A stretch of DNA of 64,000 nt from Paenibacillus gorillae (GTDB lineage: Bacteria; Bacillota; Bacilli; Paenibacillales; Paenibacillaceae). Below, in pieces: positions 9,439-17,447 of the stretch; the first letter of the stretch is position 1, and each line of letters opens with the position of its first letter. Where the stretch lies: assembly GCF_000513275.1 (NCBI RefSeq), contig NZ_CBVJ010000082.1, positions 96,401 through 160,400 on the forward strand, read 5' to 3'. The notes under the pieces are model-generated. The model was not told the origin of the DNA, did not search any database, and was given only the letters and a program-made list of their open reading frames with translations. The translations under genes and the position numbers were made by a program.

Positions 9439-11532
9439 TCATTCCTTAGCGATGGTTACATCTTTATAGTAGTATTTCAAAATATAGGAGTAGTCATACC
9501 CTTGCTGTGCGAGTCCCAGCGCTCCGTATTGAGACAAGCCGGCGCCATGGCCGTTGCCCGTACCGATGAAACGGTAAGCTGCATCCTTGGTCGTCGCCCG
9601 GACTTTGCCCTCTCCGTTCATAACGAAGGTGTTGCCGTCAGCCTGCTTGACACTTCCGTCAGCACCTACCACATAAACGGTTTGGGACGCGTTTGTTTTC
9701 GTACGTTTTTCCCCGCCGGCGCCAAGCATAGCGACCTTACCGGTCTCGTCAATCTGGAACAGAGTGCTCGGCAAACCGCCCAGAGCGGAACGCAAGCCGT
9801 CCGGATATTTGATCGGCAGCACTGTACCGTTCACTTTCATCTCCGTAACACGTCCTGACAGTCCTTGCTTGCTGACTTCAAGCGAGTATATCGGCCCGCC
9901 TACAACAGAGGTCGTCTTCCCTTTCATGGAGTCTACCAGCTGCTGAGAAGTAAAGGGTCCTCTGATCCAGGACATTTCGTTGTTTTGTACGACACGCTCC
10001 AGTACAGCTACTTCGTCGCCGGCATTCAGTTGGCCCACTAGCGGCACCGCATCTTGAACGATTGGAAGGACGCGCACTTTCGTGCCTGCTGCGTTAACCT
10101 TCATAAGCTTAACACCTGCTGCATTCGTCGTTCCTGCTCCATCCAGCAGGTCTTCCCGTACGTATCCCGTCAAACCGCTGGATAATACGACGCGATACCA
10201 GCCGTAAAGCGACTTTTCCGACACAGCATCGGCAGGACTTGGGACAGTTTGCAAGTAAGCGACAGAGTTGCCCCAAATTTCTTTGGCGTCGGCGGACTGG
10301 CCGCCTGCGTTAGAAGAGAACAACGCCTCGATCAGCTTGCCGTTATACAGCATAACCTCTCCCGCTGTCGCATCAACGGCTTGAATCGTCGCCGCTTTCT
10401 CCGTGCCGGTACCGCTGTATACCTGGCTGTTGACCGAATCGACCACATGGGCGATCTGGAAGCCGAACCCTTGGTACAGCGCATACGTGCGGGCAGCGAC
10501 CGCTTGCGACTTCAGCGCTTCAAGCGGCCAGGAAGCAACCATCTCCGCGCCAACGACCGAATACAAATATTGCTCGAATGGCAGCTCGTTGACAACGGCC
10601 AGCTTGCCGTTGAATTCGCTCAATTCGAATTCGCCTCTGTATGTCCGGCTAAATCTTTCTGTCAGCTTAATCGGATCGGAGGATCCAGGTGAAACCCATA
10701 CCTTAGACGTGCCGGACGGAAACGCAAATAGCGTTGCGGGGTTAGCCGCTTTGCCGCTTAATGTATGATCGTTCCGGAGCAGCAAGTAAGAACCCGCTGC
10801 AGCCTGCTTCAGGCTGCTACCTGCCGCCCCTGCCTTCTTCTTGATCAGCTCCAGCTCGGCTGCAGAGGTAGCTGCACCTACCATAACGGTATAGCTGCCC
10901 GTACCGCGCAGCGCAGTGAATGCATCCACGCCTGCCGCTCCGAACGTTTGTGCAGCCTTATCCGCAGCACTCTTGGATGCATAAGTGCCGCTTTCCAAGT
11001 GAAGCGGTCCTTGCACGGCTGCTGTAATACCGCCAGAAGAGCTGCTCAGCTCGCCGTCCGCGCTCCATTTTTTCAAAGCGGTCTGGCTTTCTGCCAATGT
11101 AGTATAGCTGCCTTCCGTAACTTGATAGACCGTTTTCCCGCCTTTAGACAAGGAAGTGATAGATCCGGTACCGGAGGCAGCTTGAAGCCGTTTATACGCT
11201 TTAAGAGCCATATCGAAGTTTTCCGTCTCCGATACAAGCACTTTATAATTGTCAATTACGAACCGGGCTTGAGCGCCGGCACCTAAGCTTAACCATTGCT
11301 CCGTGCCCGAAGGCTGGCGCATGCCAACCGACAGCCCGCCTGTCGAGGATAGCGTTGCAACCGGCGTATTCACTTGATATTTACCTGGCAATTGCAGAAA
11401 AATAGCGACTCGTATCGAATCCAGCTGCGGCACCGCGCCCTGGGACGGCTTGACCGTCCACAGCGAGACGAGCAGTAATCCAATCATAGTCAGTATCGTC
11501 AAGCGGCGGTACGACAGTAGTGACGTTCTCAT
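9439..11532 (-). CDS. SpoIID/LytB-domain protein with SPOR-like repeats
   Basis: A 697-residue exported protein. Residues 1-33 look like an uncleaved or cleaved signal segment (RRLTILTMIGLLLVSLW). About 95-260 holds two SPOR-like stretches, then a SpoIID/LytB domain (VVNELPFEQYLYSVVGAEM and LKSQAVAARTYALY), an SH3-like insert at about 440-540, and the final GHGAGLSQYGALGLAQQGYD motif. SpoIID proper is a lytic transglycosylase for septal peptidoglycan during engulfment; this longer relative between ruvB and queA is better called SpoIID/LytB-domain. The ATG at 11530-11532 was chosen over one 19 codons upstream because GAGAGGGG precedes it, though the spacing is long. Confidence 0.8.
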   Translation of the reverse strand: MRTSLLSYRRLTILTMIGLLLVSLWTVKPSQGAVPQLDSIRVAIFLQLPGKYQVNTPVATLSSTGGLSVGMRQPSGTEQWLSLGAGAQARFVIDNYKVLVSETENFDMALKAYKRLQAASGTGSITSLSKGGKTVYQVTEGSYTTLAESQTALKKWSADGELSSSSGGITAAVQGPLHLESGTYASKSAADKAAQTFGAAGVDAFTALRGTGSYTVMVGAATSAAELELIKKKAGAAGSSLKQAAAGSYLLLRNDHTLSGKAANPATLFAFPSGTSKVWVSPGSSDPIKLTERFSRTYRGEFELSEFNGKLAVVNELPFEQYLYSVVGAEMVASWPLEALKSQAVAARTYALYQGFGFQIAHVVDSVNSQVYSGTGTEKAATIQAVDATAGEVMLYNGKLIEALFSSNAGGQSADAKEIWGNSVAYLQTVPSPADAVSEKSLYGWYRVVLSSGLTGYVREDLLDGAGTTNAAGVKLMKVNAAGTKVRVLPIVQDAVPLVGQLNAGDEVAVLERVVQNNEMSWIRGPFTSQQLVDSMKGKTTSVVGGPIYSLEVSKQGLSGRVTEMKVNGTVLPIKYPDGLRSALGGLPSTLFQIDETGKVAMLGAGGEKRTKTNASQTVYVVGADGSVKQADGNTFVMNGEGKVRATTKDAAYRFIGTGNGHGAGLSQYGALGLAQQGYDYSYILKYYYKDVTIAKE

Positions 11533-11594
11533 CCGTGTACATTCCCCTCTCTTGAGACGGCTCGCCGAATGCGGCCGTCTGGTCGTCATTTGGA

Positions 11595-12596
11595 TTAGCG
11601 TTCAGGAACCGGGAGGCCCAGATGCCTATAGGCTTGATCGGTCGCAATTCGTCCGCGCGGCGTTCGCTGCAGGAAACCGATCTGCATCAAATAAGGCTCA
11701 TATACGTCTTCAATTGTCTGGCTTTCTTCACCAATAGAGGCCGCGATCGTGTCCAGGCCAACCGGACGGCCGGCAAATGTAGTCATCATTGCGAGCAGCA
11801 TTTTATGGTCAATGCTGTCGAGTCCCACCGGATCGACCTGCTGCAGCTCTAGCGCTGCTATAGCGATTTCATGCGTAATAATGCCATCTCCCCGTACTTG
11901 AGCGTAATCCCGCACACGCTTCAGCAGTCGGTTCGCGATCCTCGGCGTTCCTCTAGCACGCATTGCAATTTCCATCGAGGCTTCGCCGATAATGGAGATA
12001 TCGAATATTTCCGCCGAACGGCTTACGATATAAGCCAGCTCATCAACCGTATAAAACTCCAACCGGCTGATAACGCCGAAGCGGTCGCGCAGCGGCGCGG
12101 ACAAAAGTCCGGCTCTAGTCGTCGCTCCAATTAGCGTAAAGGGCGGAAGATCAAGACGGACGGAACGGGCGCTTGGCCCCTTCCCGATCATAATGTCGAG
12201 GGCATAGTCTTCCATTGCCGGGTATAACACTTCTTCAACCGTACGATGCAGCCGGTGAATCTCGTCAATGAAGAGCACATCGCCCTCTTGGAGATTCGTC
12301 AGCAGCGCAGCCAAATCGCCCGGCCGCTCAATTGCCGGTCCCGACGTCGTCCGCAAATTCACGCCAAGCTCATTAGCGATAATGTTGGAGAGTGTTGTTT
12401 TGCCCAGACCGGGAGGCCCGTACAGCAGGACATGATCCAGTGCTTCTTTGCGAAGCTTGGCTGCATCGATATAGATTTTCAAATTTTCTTTCGCTTTGGA
12501 CTGCCCGATGTATTCCGCTAAATATCGGGGTCGCAAGCTTAATTCCATCGCCTGCTCGTCCATCATCAGGTTGGCGGATATGATTCTATCATCCAA
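11595..12596 (-). CDS. ruvB: Holliday junction branch migration ATPase RuvB
   Basis: Hexameric AAA+ motor that drives branch migration with RuvA. The 333-residue sequence has Walker A GPPGLGKT (60-67), Walker B with DEIH (111-114), sensor motif [10 protein letters not shown] and the arginine-containing APLRDRFG, followed by the winged-helix C-terminal domain with [10 protein letters not shown]. The start is a TTG at 12594-12596 with AAGGAG 10 bases upstream; no closer in-frame ATG fits the family start. It lies 19 bp after ruvA. Confidence 0.97.
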   Translation of the reverse strand: MDDRIISANLMMDEQAMELSLRPRYLAEYIGQSKAKENLKIYIDAAKLRKEALDHVLLYGPPGLGKTTLSNIIANELGVNLRTTSGPAIERPGDLAALLTNLQEGDVLFIDEIHRLHRTVEEVLYPAMEDYALDIMIGKGPSARSVRLDLPPFTLIGATTRAGLLSAPLRDRFGVISRLEFYTVDELAYIVSRSAEIFDISIIGEASMEIAMRARGTPRIANRLLKRVRDYAQVRGDGIITHEIAIAALELQQVDPVGLDSIDHKMLLAMMTTFAGRPVGLDTIAASIGEESQTIEDVYEPYLMQIGFLQRTPRGRIATDQAYRHLGLPVPER

Positions 12597-12615
12597 TTGG
12601 GGTTATCTCCTTCCG

Positions 12616-13251
12616 TTACCCTTTGAACAGCTGCTGCAAGGCCCGCTTCATTAAGGAATCGACAGTTTCCTCCGCCGTAACCGACGATTGCAGGCCATGC
12701 CATGCGCGATCCAACTCAGCATCTGTATAACCAAGCGATCCCAGCGCTTCGCGTGCTTCCTCCCAAGCTGTGCCAGCTCCTTGAGCATCTCCGCCTGCCT
12801 TCGCTGCGTTTGGCGACAGACCAGCAACAGCAAGCAGTCCCTCGTCGGAAATAAAGCCCGACAGCTTGTCCTTTAGATCCAGCACCATTCGCTGTGCAGT
12901 CTTCTTCCCGATACCTGGCAGCTTCGTCAGAAAAGCCAGATTCTCTTGATGAATGGCTGCAACAACCGCATCCGGGCGCCCTCCGGCCAATATGCCAAGT
13001 GCCACGCGCGGTCCGATACCGGATACCTCTAGCAGCTTGCGGAACAGCGACTGTTCCTCTCTCGTTTCGAAACCGTACAGCAGAATGGCATCCTCACGCA
13101 CATGATGATGAATATAGACCGTGATCGCTTCTTCCTTTGCCGCAAAGGCATAAGGGTTTGGGGTAAACACCCGATAGCCGACGCCTTGTACATCCATTAC
13201 GATATATTCCGTTTCCAAATGGGCGACTAGCCCGCGTAAAAAATCGATCAT
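12616..13251 (-). CDS. ruvA: Holliday junction DNA helicase subunit RuvA
   Basis: Tetrameric junction-binding partner of RuvB. The 211-residue product begins MIDFLRGLVAHLE, has an OB-fold N-terminal domain and two helix-hairpin-helix motifs (LLEVSGIGPRVALGIL and LTKLPGIGKKTAQRM), then a flexible linker rich in Gly and Ala and the C-terminal RuvB-binding helices. The start codon overlaps the ruvC stop as ATGA, so ruvA is translationally coupled to ruvC; a start 17 codons upstream is open but lies inside ruvC without a ribosome site. Confidence 0.96.
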   Translation of the reverse strand: MIDFLRGLVAHLETEYIVMDVQGVGYRVFTPNPYAFAAKEEAITVYIHHHVREDAILLYGFETREEQSLFRKLLEVSGIGPRVALGILAGGRPDAVVAAIHQENLAFLTKLPGIGKKTAQRMVLDLKDKLSGFISDEGLLAVAGLSPNAAKAGGDAQGAGTAWEEAREALGSLGYTDAELDRAWHGLQSSVTAEETVDSLMKRALQQLFKG

Positions 13252-13748
13252 CGACGCACCTCGTTTATTTTTTGCGCCATTACGGCAGAATGGGCGTGGC
13301 AAATCGCGACCGCAAGCGCATCGGCAACATCATCAGGCTTCGGGATGGCGGAAAGCTTCAGAAACATTTTCACCATTTCCTGCACTTGACGCTTCTCCGC
13401 TTTGCCGTAGCCAACGACAGCCTGCTTCACTTGAAGCGGCGTATATTCGGAAACCGGAAGCCCCCGTTGAGCCGCGGCCAAAATAATGACGCCCCTGGCT
13501 TGCCCAACATCAAAAGCCGTCGTTACGTTGCGGTTGAAAAACAATTTCTCAATCGCTACGGCGTCCGGCTTGTACTTGTCGATCAGGGCAACGGCCGAGT
13601 CATATACTTGCAGCAGCCTCTCCTGCGAGGGTGTGCCTGCTGCTGTCTGAATGCAGCCGTATTGAACCGGGGTAAGCTTGTGGCCGACTTTATCAATAAA
13701 ACCAAAACCCGCAATGGCAATGCCGGGATCGATCCCTAAAACTCGCAA
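13248..13748 (-). CDS. ruvC: Holliday junction resolvase RuvC
   Basis: Dimeric endonuclease that cuts Holliday junctions. All four metal-binding acids are visible: Asp7 (GIDPG), Glu67 (AIEKLF), Asp140 and Asp143 (KPDDVADALAVAICH). Length 166 residues is normal. The start is TTG at 13746-13748 with AAGGAG 8 bases before it. First gene of the ruvCAB-spoIID-queA-tgt-yajC operon; B. subtilis lacks RuvC and uses RecU, so this gene fits Paenibacillus/Clostridium-type Firmicutes. Confidence 0.95.
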   Translation of the reverse strand: MRVLGIDPGIAIAGFGFIDKVGHKLTPVQYGCIQTAAGTPSQERLLQVYDSAVALIDKYKPDAVAIEKLFFNRNVTTAFDVGQARGVIILAAAQRGLPVSEYTPLQVKQAVVGYGKAEKRQVQEMVKMFLKLSAIPKPDDVADALAVAICHAHSAVMAQKINEVRR

Positions 13749-13836
13749 ATGCCCAACTCCTTCAACGATGCGAGGCTTCAGCCTTTCGCAAACTTATGTA
13801 AGCTACAATAAACTGCCTTATGACTTCGCAACCTCC

Positions 13837-13865
13837 ATTATAACAAAAATTGCACCCCATGAGAA
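13837..13865 (-). promoter_or_regulatory. Sigma-A promoter for the ruvC operon
   Basis: TTCTCA, 17 bases, TATAAT on the minus strand, about 90 bp before the ruvC start and downstream of the bofC terminator. Confidence 0.6.
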
Positions 13866-13927
13866 CACGCGTTTGACGATTCCGGCGCGGCGCCTTTTTT
13901 TGTAATCTGGCAGGATGCTGTTATGGG

Positions 13928-13960
13928 ATGAAATTACGGCCGAGTCGGCCGCTATTTCAT
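13928..13960. repeat. 33-bp inverted repeat in the bofC–ruvC gap
   Basis: ATGAAAT, a 2x2 internal loop, and CGGCCG pair with CGGCCG and ATTTCAT around the loop AGT. It has no T-run, so it is unlike the neighbouring terminator; possibly a protein-binding site or a small RNA fold. The rest of the 327-bp gap holds the bofC terminator and the ruvC promoter. Confidence 0.5.
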
Positions 13961-13995
13961 GCAATTACGCACCTGCTCTCCAGTTTAAACACATT

Positions 13996-14032
13996 AAAAA
14001 ACCGCGAACCCCTGATTTGGGGCCGCGGTTCC
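13996..14032 (-). terminator. Terminator of bofC
   Basis: Minus strand: AACCGCG and CCCC arms pair with GGGG and CGCGGTT, followed by six T residues. Confidence 0.85.
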
Positions 14033-14075
14033 GGCTGGATTTCATCAATATGGGCCTTGCTGGTGCTTTAATGGA

Positions 14076-14723
14076 TTAATATGTAGTCGGTGTTAATTCT
14101 TTTTCCTCGGCTTGCAAGGCAAAGTCGCTAAATGTGGACAACACGCTGTTATACTCGTCTATATCGGACACTTTAATTCCTTGGGCAAGCTCGTCCACCT
14201 TTTCATGAGGCAGACTGCTCTCCATGAATTGAACATCTAGCTGGAAAAACGTGCGCAGCACCTTTTCCTTGCCCGGCTCGCCTTCGAATAAGGAGAAATA
14301 CCCTTTCTTATCTAATCCGAAATATGCATGCGACCGGCATTCCTCGGATAAATCCTCGATCTGCTCCTCCAGCAATACGGTCTGACCATCGCGGTCCATT
14401 ACTGCCGTCCATTCCGGATGCAACCGGAGAAGCTTCACGATTTGCTGCGATGCAAGACGTCCGAGCGGACGAGTCTCTTCCCCGCAAATATATACTGATC
14501 TAAGTTTGACCGAAAGCGCTCCTTCTTGTCCCTCTAGCGCTTCAATGATGCTTGCCGGCTTTGCTTCCGCAGGCTCAACAGCCGCTGCAGCGACCATTGA
14601 CGGACTCCCTGCTGCAAACAATACGACGGACAGCCATAGCGTGAAGGAGCCTAATATCCATAATGAGCGGCGGCGACGGCGAAGACGTTTTCTGACTTGC
14701 TTCCATAAGCTGAACTCCATCAT
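14076..14723 (-). CDS. bofC: Bypass-of-forespore protein BofC
   Basis: BofC is a forespore-made protein secreted into the space between spore membranes, where it restrains the SpoIVB protease and so delays sigma-K activation. The 215-residue product has a positively charged start (KQVRKRLRRRRR), a signal helix at about 20-46, and the BofC-domain segment LRSVYICGEETRPLG near residue 74, with Cys pairs expected to form a disulfide outside the cytoplasm. Its substrate cascade partner SpoIVFB is encoded in this window. It lies between ruvC and the safA-like gene as in other Bacillales; both sides are closed by terminators. Confidence 0.85.
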   Translation of the reverse strand: MMEFSLWKQVRKRLRRRRRSLWILGSFTLWLSVVLFAAGSPSMVAAAAVEPAEAKPASIIEALEGQEGALSVKLRSVYICGEETRPLGRLASQQIVKLLRLHPEWTAVMDRDGQTVLLEEQIEDLSEECRSHAYFGLDKKGYFSLFEGEPGKEKVLRTFFQLDVQFMESSLPHEKVDELAQGIKVSDIDEYNSVLSTFSDFALQAEEKELTPTTY

Positions 14724-14810
14724 GATAAAGGCCCCTTTGCTTCATTTTGACAATAGTGTTTCCTGAGCTTCCATATCTATGCATGAAGGTTGAATATTGT
14801 CGAAAACAGA

Positions 14811-14849
14811 TAAAAATGCCCCTCCGTTTTCACGAAACGGAGGGGCATT
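14811..14849 (-). terminator. Terminator of the safA-like gene
   Basis: A 15-bp perfect stem (AATGCCCCTCCGTTT with its complement) followed on the minus strand by a T-run. Confidence 0.9.
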
Positions 14850-14860
14850 GAAGTGCAAGA

Positions 14861-16996
14861 TTAGCGGTTAATCCATGGTTTGCTGCCTGTTCTATGCGAT
14901 CTCGAGCGGGCCGTCACTGTACGGATGACGGCTTTTTTGGCCGCCGATTTTTTAGGTGCCGATTTAGGAGCTGATGCTTTCACGGCTTTTACCGACTCCG
15001 CAACAGCAATCGGCTGCTCGATTTCATCTTCGCGTTTCCCTTTGCAGCCGCAAGGCTTTTCAGATACACCCGCTACTGTGCCCGGCCATCCCCCTACAGG
15101 CGGGAATGGCGGGAACGGCGGGAAGCCCCAGACTGGATAGCCGTAGCCGCCATATGGACCTGTGGCAGCCGGAGAAACCGCTCCCGGGCCGTAGCCATAG
15201 CTTACTTCAGGGCCGATATTCGACGGGCCGATGTTCGATGGGCCAATGTTCGATGGACCGATGTTCGATGGGCCAATGTTCGATGGACCGATGTTCGACG
15301 GGCCGATATTCGACGGTCCAATGTTCGACGGGCCAATATTCGACGGTCCAATGTTCGACGGACCGATGTTCGACGGGCCAATGTTCGACGGGCCGATGTT
15401 CGACGGGCCGATGTTGGATGGGCTGATGCTGCTGTTAGCAACACTTTCGATCGATTCGTTGGAAGCTAGTGATACTGCTGTTGGCCCCCAACCGCCATAG
15501 CCATAGCCACCGGTTGATTCCGGCGATACTGCCGTTGGACCCCAGCCGCCATAACCGTAGCCACCGGTTGATTCTGGCGATACCGCTGTTGGACCCCAGC
15601 CTCCATAACCGTAGCCACCGGTTGATTCCGGCGATACTGCCGTTGGATCCCAGCCTCCATAACCGTAGCCACCGGTTGATTCCGGTGATACTGCCGTTGG
15701 GTCCCAGCCTCCGTAGCCATAGCCGCCAGTTGATTCTGGCGATACCGCCGTTGGGCCCCAGCCTCCGTAGCCATAGCCGCCAGTTGATTCCGGCGATACC
15801 GCTGTTGGGTCCCAGCCTCCGTAGCCATAGCCGCCAGTTGATTCTGGCGATACCGCCGTTGGGCCCCAGCCTCCGTAGCCATAGCCGCCAAGAGAAACAG
15901 GCATTGTGCCTGGCGGACAGATCGACGGGCCAATGTTCGACGGACCGATGTTCGACGGGCCGATGTTTGACGGGCCGATGTTTGACGGGCCGATGTGCGA
16001 CGGGCCGATGTTCGACGGGCCGATGTTCGACGGGCCGATGTTCGACGGGCCGATGTTCGACGGGCCGATGTTCGACGGGCCAATATTCGACGGGCCAATG
16101 TTCGACGGGCCGATGTTCGACGGGCCGATGTTCGACGGGCCGATGTTCGAATTTGCTGCTGGCATACTACCGTAGCCATACCCTGTGTGAACTGGCGAAA
16201 CATGCTCGCCGTGACCATAACCGCCAAAAATCGGGCTCACCTTAGAAGAAGCTTCTATAGCCGGAATATTGCTTTGTTTGAACAAATCTACACTTGGCTG
16301 CAGCTCTGTTTGAATCGGCAGCACTTTTTTTCCTGCCTTTTCCGCCTTCAAAGGCTTTTCAACGGGAAGCGGCTTATTTGGCTTCACTGCAGCCGGCTGC
16401 GGGGCAGGAATGTTAGCAGGCTCCACAGGCTTCACTACAGGAGCTGTCGGTTTTTTCTCTATAATTGGGCCAGTAGGCTGCTTGTTTGGAACGGATTGCG
16501 CTATCGGTGCAGGTGCCGTCGCTATAGGTGCCGTATTCGTTTTCCCTTGAATCGGGCCGGTCGGTTTTTTACCACCCACCAAGTTTTGAACGCCCTGTAC
16601 AATTGACATCGGATGCAGCGGATGATGTGCGGCACCAGTACCAGCAGCCGGCAATTCAACCGATGCATGGCCTGCCTTCGGAATGTTGACGATCTCTCCG
16701 GTCAGCAGCACATTCGGATTTTTCAGCTGCGGGTTGGCTTTGATCATATCCGCCAGCGGCACTCCCCATGCTTTGGACAGCTTCCAGAGCGTGTCGCCCT
16801 GCTTGACGACATGCTGATGCATAATGTCCCCGACACCTCCACCATGCGAGGACGGAATTTTGAGCTTCATCCCAACGTCCAGCGCATCTGGATTCGTTAT
16901 CGTTGGATTCAGCTTCAAAATCTCTTCAATCGACACATTATGTTTCTGGCTAATAAAGTACAATGTATCGCCTTTCTTCACGACATAAATTTTCAC
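14861..16996 (-). CDS. SafA-like LysM spore protein with SNIGP and Gly-Tyr repeat arrays
   Basis: A 711-residue protein with two N-terminal LysM domains (about 3-48 and 62-106), which bind peptidoglycan, then a Pro/Lys-rich linker with repeated PTGPI segments. Next come about 15 SNIGP pentapeptides, eight copies of an 18-residue unit GGYGYGGW(G/D)PTAVSPEST, and about 14 more SNIGP units. The end has a GYGYP/FPPFPP stretch, a CGCKGK motif and a basic Ala/Lys/Arg tail. The gene position next to bofC and ruv matches safA, the inner-coat morphogenetic protein of B. subtilis. I start at the GTG (16994-16996), 10 bases after AGGAGG. Function is inferred from LysM and position; the repeats may form an extended coat or exosporium layer. 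Confidence 0.75.
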   Translation of the reverse strand: MKIYVVKKGDTLYFISQKHNVSIEEILKLNPTITNPDALDVGMKLKIPSSHGGGVGDIMHQHVVKQGDTLWKLSKAWGVPLADMIKANPQLKNPNVLLTGEIVNIPKAGHASVELPAAGTGAAHHPLHPMSIVQGVQNLVGGKKPTGPIQGKTNTAPIATAPAPIAQSVPNKQPTGPIIEKKPTAPVVKPVEPANIPAPQPAAVKPNKPLPVEKPLKAEKAGKKVLPIQTELQPSVDLFKQSNIPAIEASSKVSPIFGGYGHGEHVSPVHTGYGYGSMPAANSNIGPSNIGPSNIGPSNIGPSNIGPSNIGPSNIGPSNIGPSNIGPSNIGPSHIGPSNIGPSNIGPSNIGPSNIGPSICPPGTMPVSLGGYGYGGWGPTAVSPESTGGYGYGGWDPTAVSPESTGGYGYGGWGPTAVSPESTGGYGYGGWDPTAVSPESTGGYGYGGWDPTAVSPESTGGYGYGGWGPTAVSPESTGGYGYGGWGPTAVSPESTGGYGYGGWGPTAVSLASNESIESVANSSISPSNIGPSNIGPSNIGPSNIGPSNIGPSNIGPSNIGPSNIGPSNIGPSNIGPSNIGPSNIGPSNIGPSNIGPEVSYGYGPGAVSPAATGPYGGYGYPVWGFPPFPPFPPVGGWPGTVAGVSEKPCGCKGKREDEIEQPIAVAESVKAVKASAPKSAPKKSAAKKAVIRTVTARSRSHRTGSKPWINR
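15211..15425 (-). repeat. 15-bp tandem array, about 14 units (SNIGP)
   Basis: In-frame 15-bp units coding Ser-Asn-Ile-Gly-Pro near the C-terminal side of the safA-like gene. Units differ mostly at third codon positions. Confidence 0.9.
15470..15895 (-). repeat. 54-bp tandem array, 8 units (GGYGYGGW(G/D)PTAVSPEST)
   Basis: Eight in-frame 54-bp units between the two 15-bp arrays; the ninth residue alternates Gly or Asp in the order G D G D D G G G. Confidence 0.9.
15921..16153 (-). repeat. 15-bp tandem array, about 15 units (SNIGP)
   Basis: Second SNIGP array, N-terminal side of the same gene, with one SHIGP variant. Many units are identical at DNA level, more so than in the other array. Confidence 0.9.
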
Positions 16997-17152
16997 TCGC
17001 CGAAAACCTCCTGTCACGTTCTTTGTACCACAGTCAAGGCTAATGCCCCGCTAATCATTACATCCTATGCAGAACATGGGCAGGTGTCTCCAACTTATTC
17101 GAAAAAAAATAGCCGAATCTTCGCATTTACGAAAATGTTGCTTGTCCTTCAT

Positions 17153-17186
17153 AAAAAAAGGCGCCCCGCGCAACGCGGAGCACCTT
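17153..17186 (-). terminator. Terminator of the pheB-hom-thrB-pheA operon
   Basis: Minus strand: AGGTGCTCCGCG, loop TTG, CGCGGGGCGCC, then seven T residues. It lies 262 bp beyond the pheA stop, with the four-site repeat element between. Confidence 0.75.
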
Positions 17187-17212
17187 CTATTCATCGGGAC
17201 TTCGTATCAACA

Positions 17213-17388
17213 TGTAAAAGTACATTTTGATGCCCTGATTTCGCTTCGAAATTAGCTTCAACATGCAAAAGTACATTTAAACAGACACCAAAACCTCATA
17301 TTAGCTCAATACAGCCCCATTCACATGCACTTTTTCATTTTGAGAGCCATTTTGCCGACAAAACGGGCAAACAAACTGCACTTTTGCA
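17213..17388. repeat. Four-site intergenic element, copy A
   Basis: Four 12-bp dyad sites of the form TGYA-N4-TRCA at 17213, 17264, 17326 and 17377 (each followed by ATTT or TTTTGA). The first two have AAAG in the centre, the last two CTTT, so the array is arranged forward-forward-reverse-reverse. Start-to-start distances are 51, 62 and 51 bases, identical to copy B at 21363. It lies in the 3' part of the operon transcript between the pheA stop and its terminator. Site 3 is imperfect (TTCA on its right side). No gene is present in 17187-17447. Confidence 0.75.
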
Positions 17389-17447
17389 TTTTGAAGAGCT
17401 CAGTGGTGCTTGTCAGCACATTTAAGCCTAGGAACCACTCTCGAAAT

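Noticed and set aside
13884..13901. GGCG-CGG-CGCC followed by seven T on the plus strand
   Set aside because: Looks like a tiny terminator, but no plus-strand gene precedes it and the stem is only 4 bp.
15921..16153. CRISPR-like direct repeats
   Set aside because: Units are contiguous 15-mers without spacers and code for SNIGP in frame.
15202..16245. Long open frames on both strands across the repeat arrays
   Set aside because: They arise because 15- and 54-bp repeats keep every frame open. The LysM frame on the minus strand has the ribosome site, domains and terminator.
16962..17016. GTG start seven codons upstream for the safA-like gene
   Set aside because: That codon precedes and reads through the AGGAGG site itself; the next GTG is correctly spaced.
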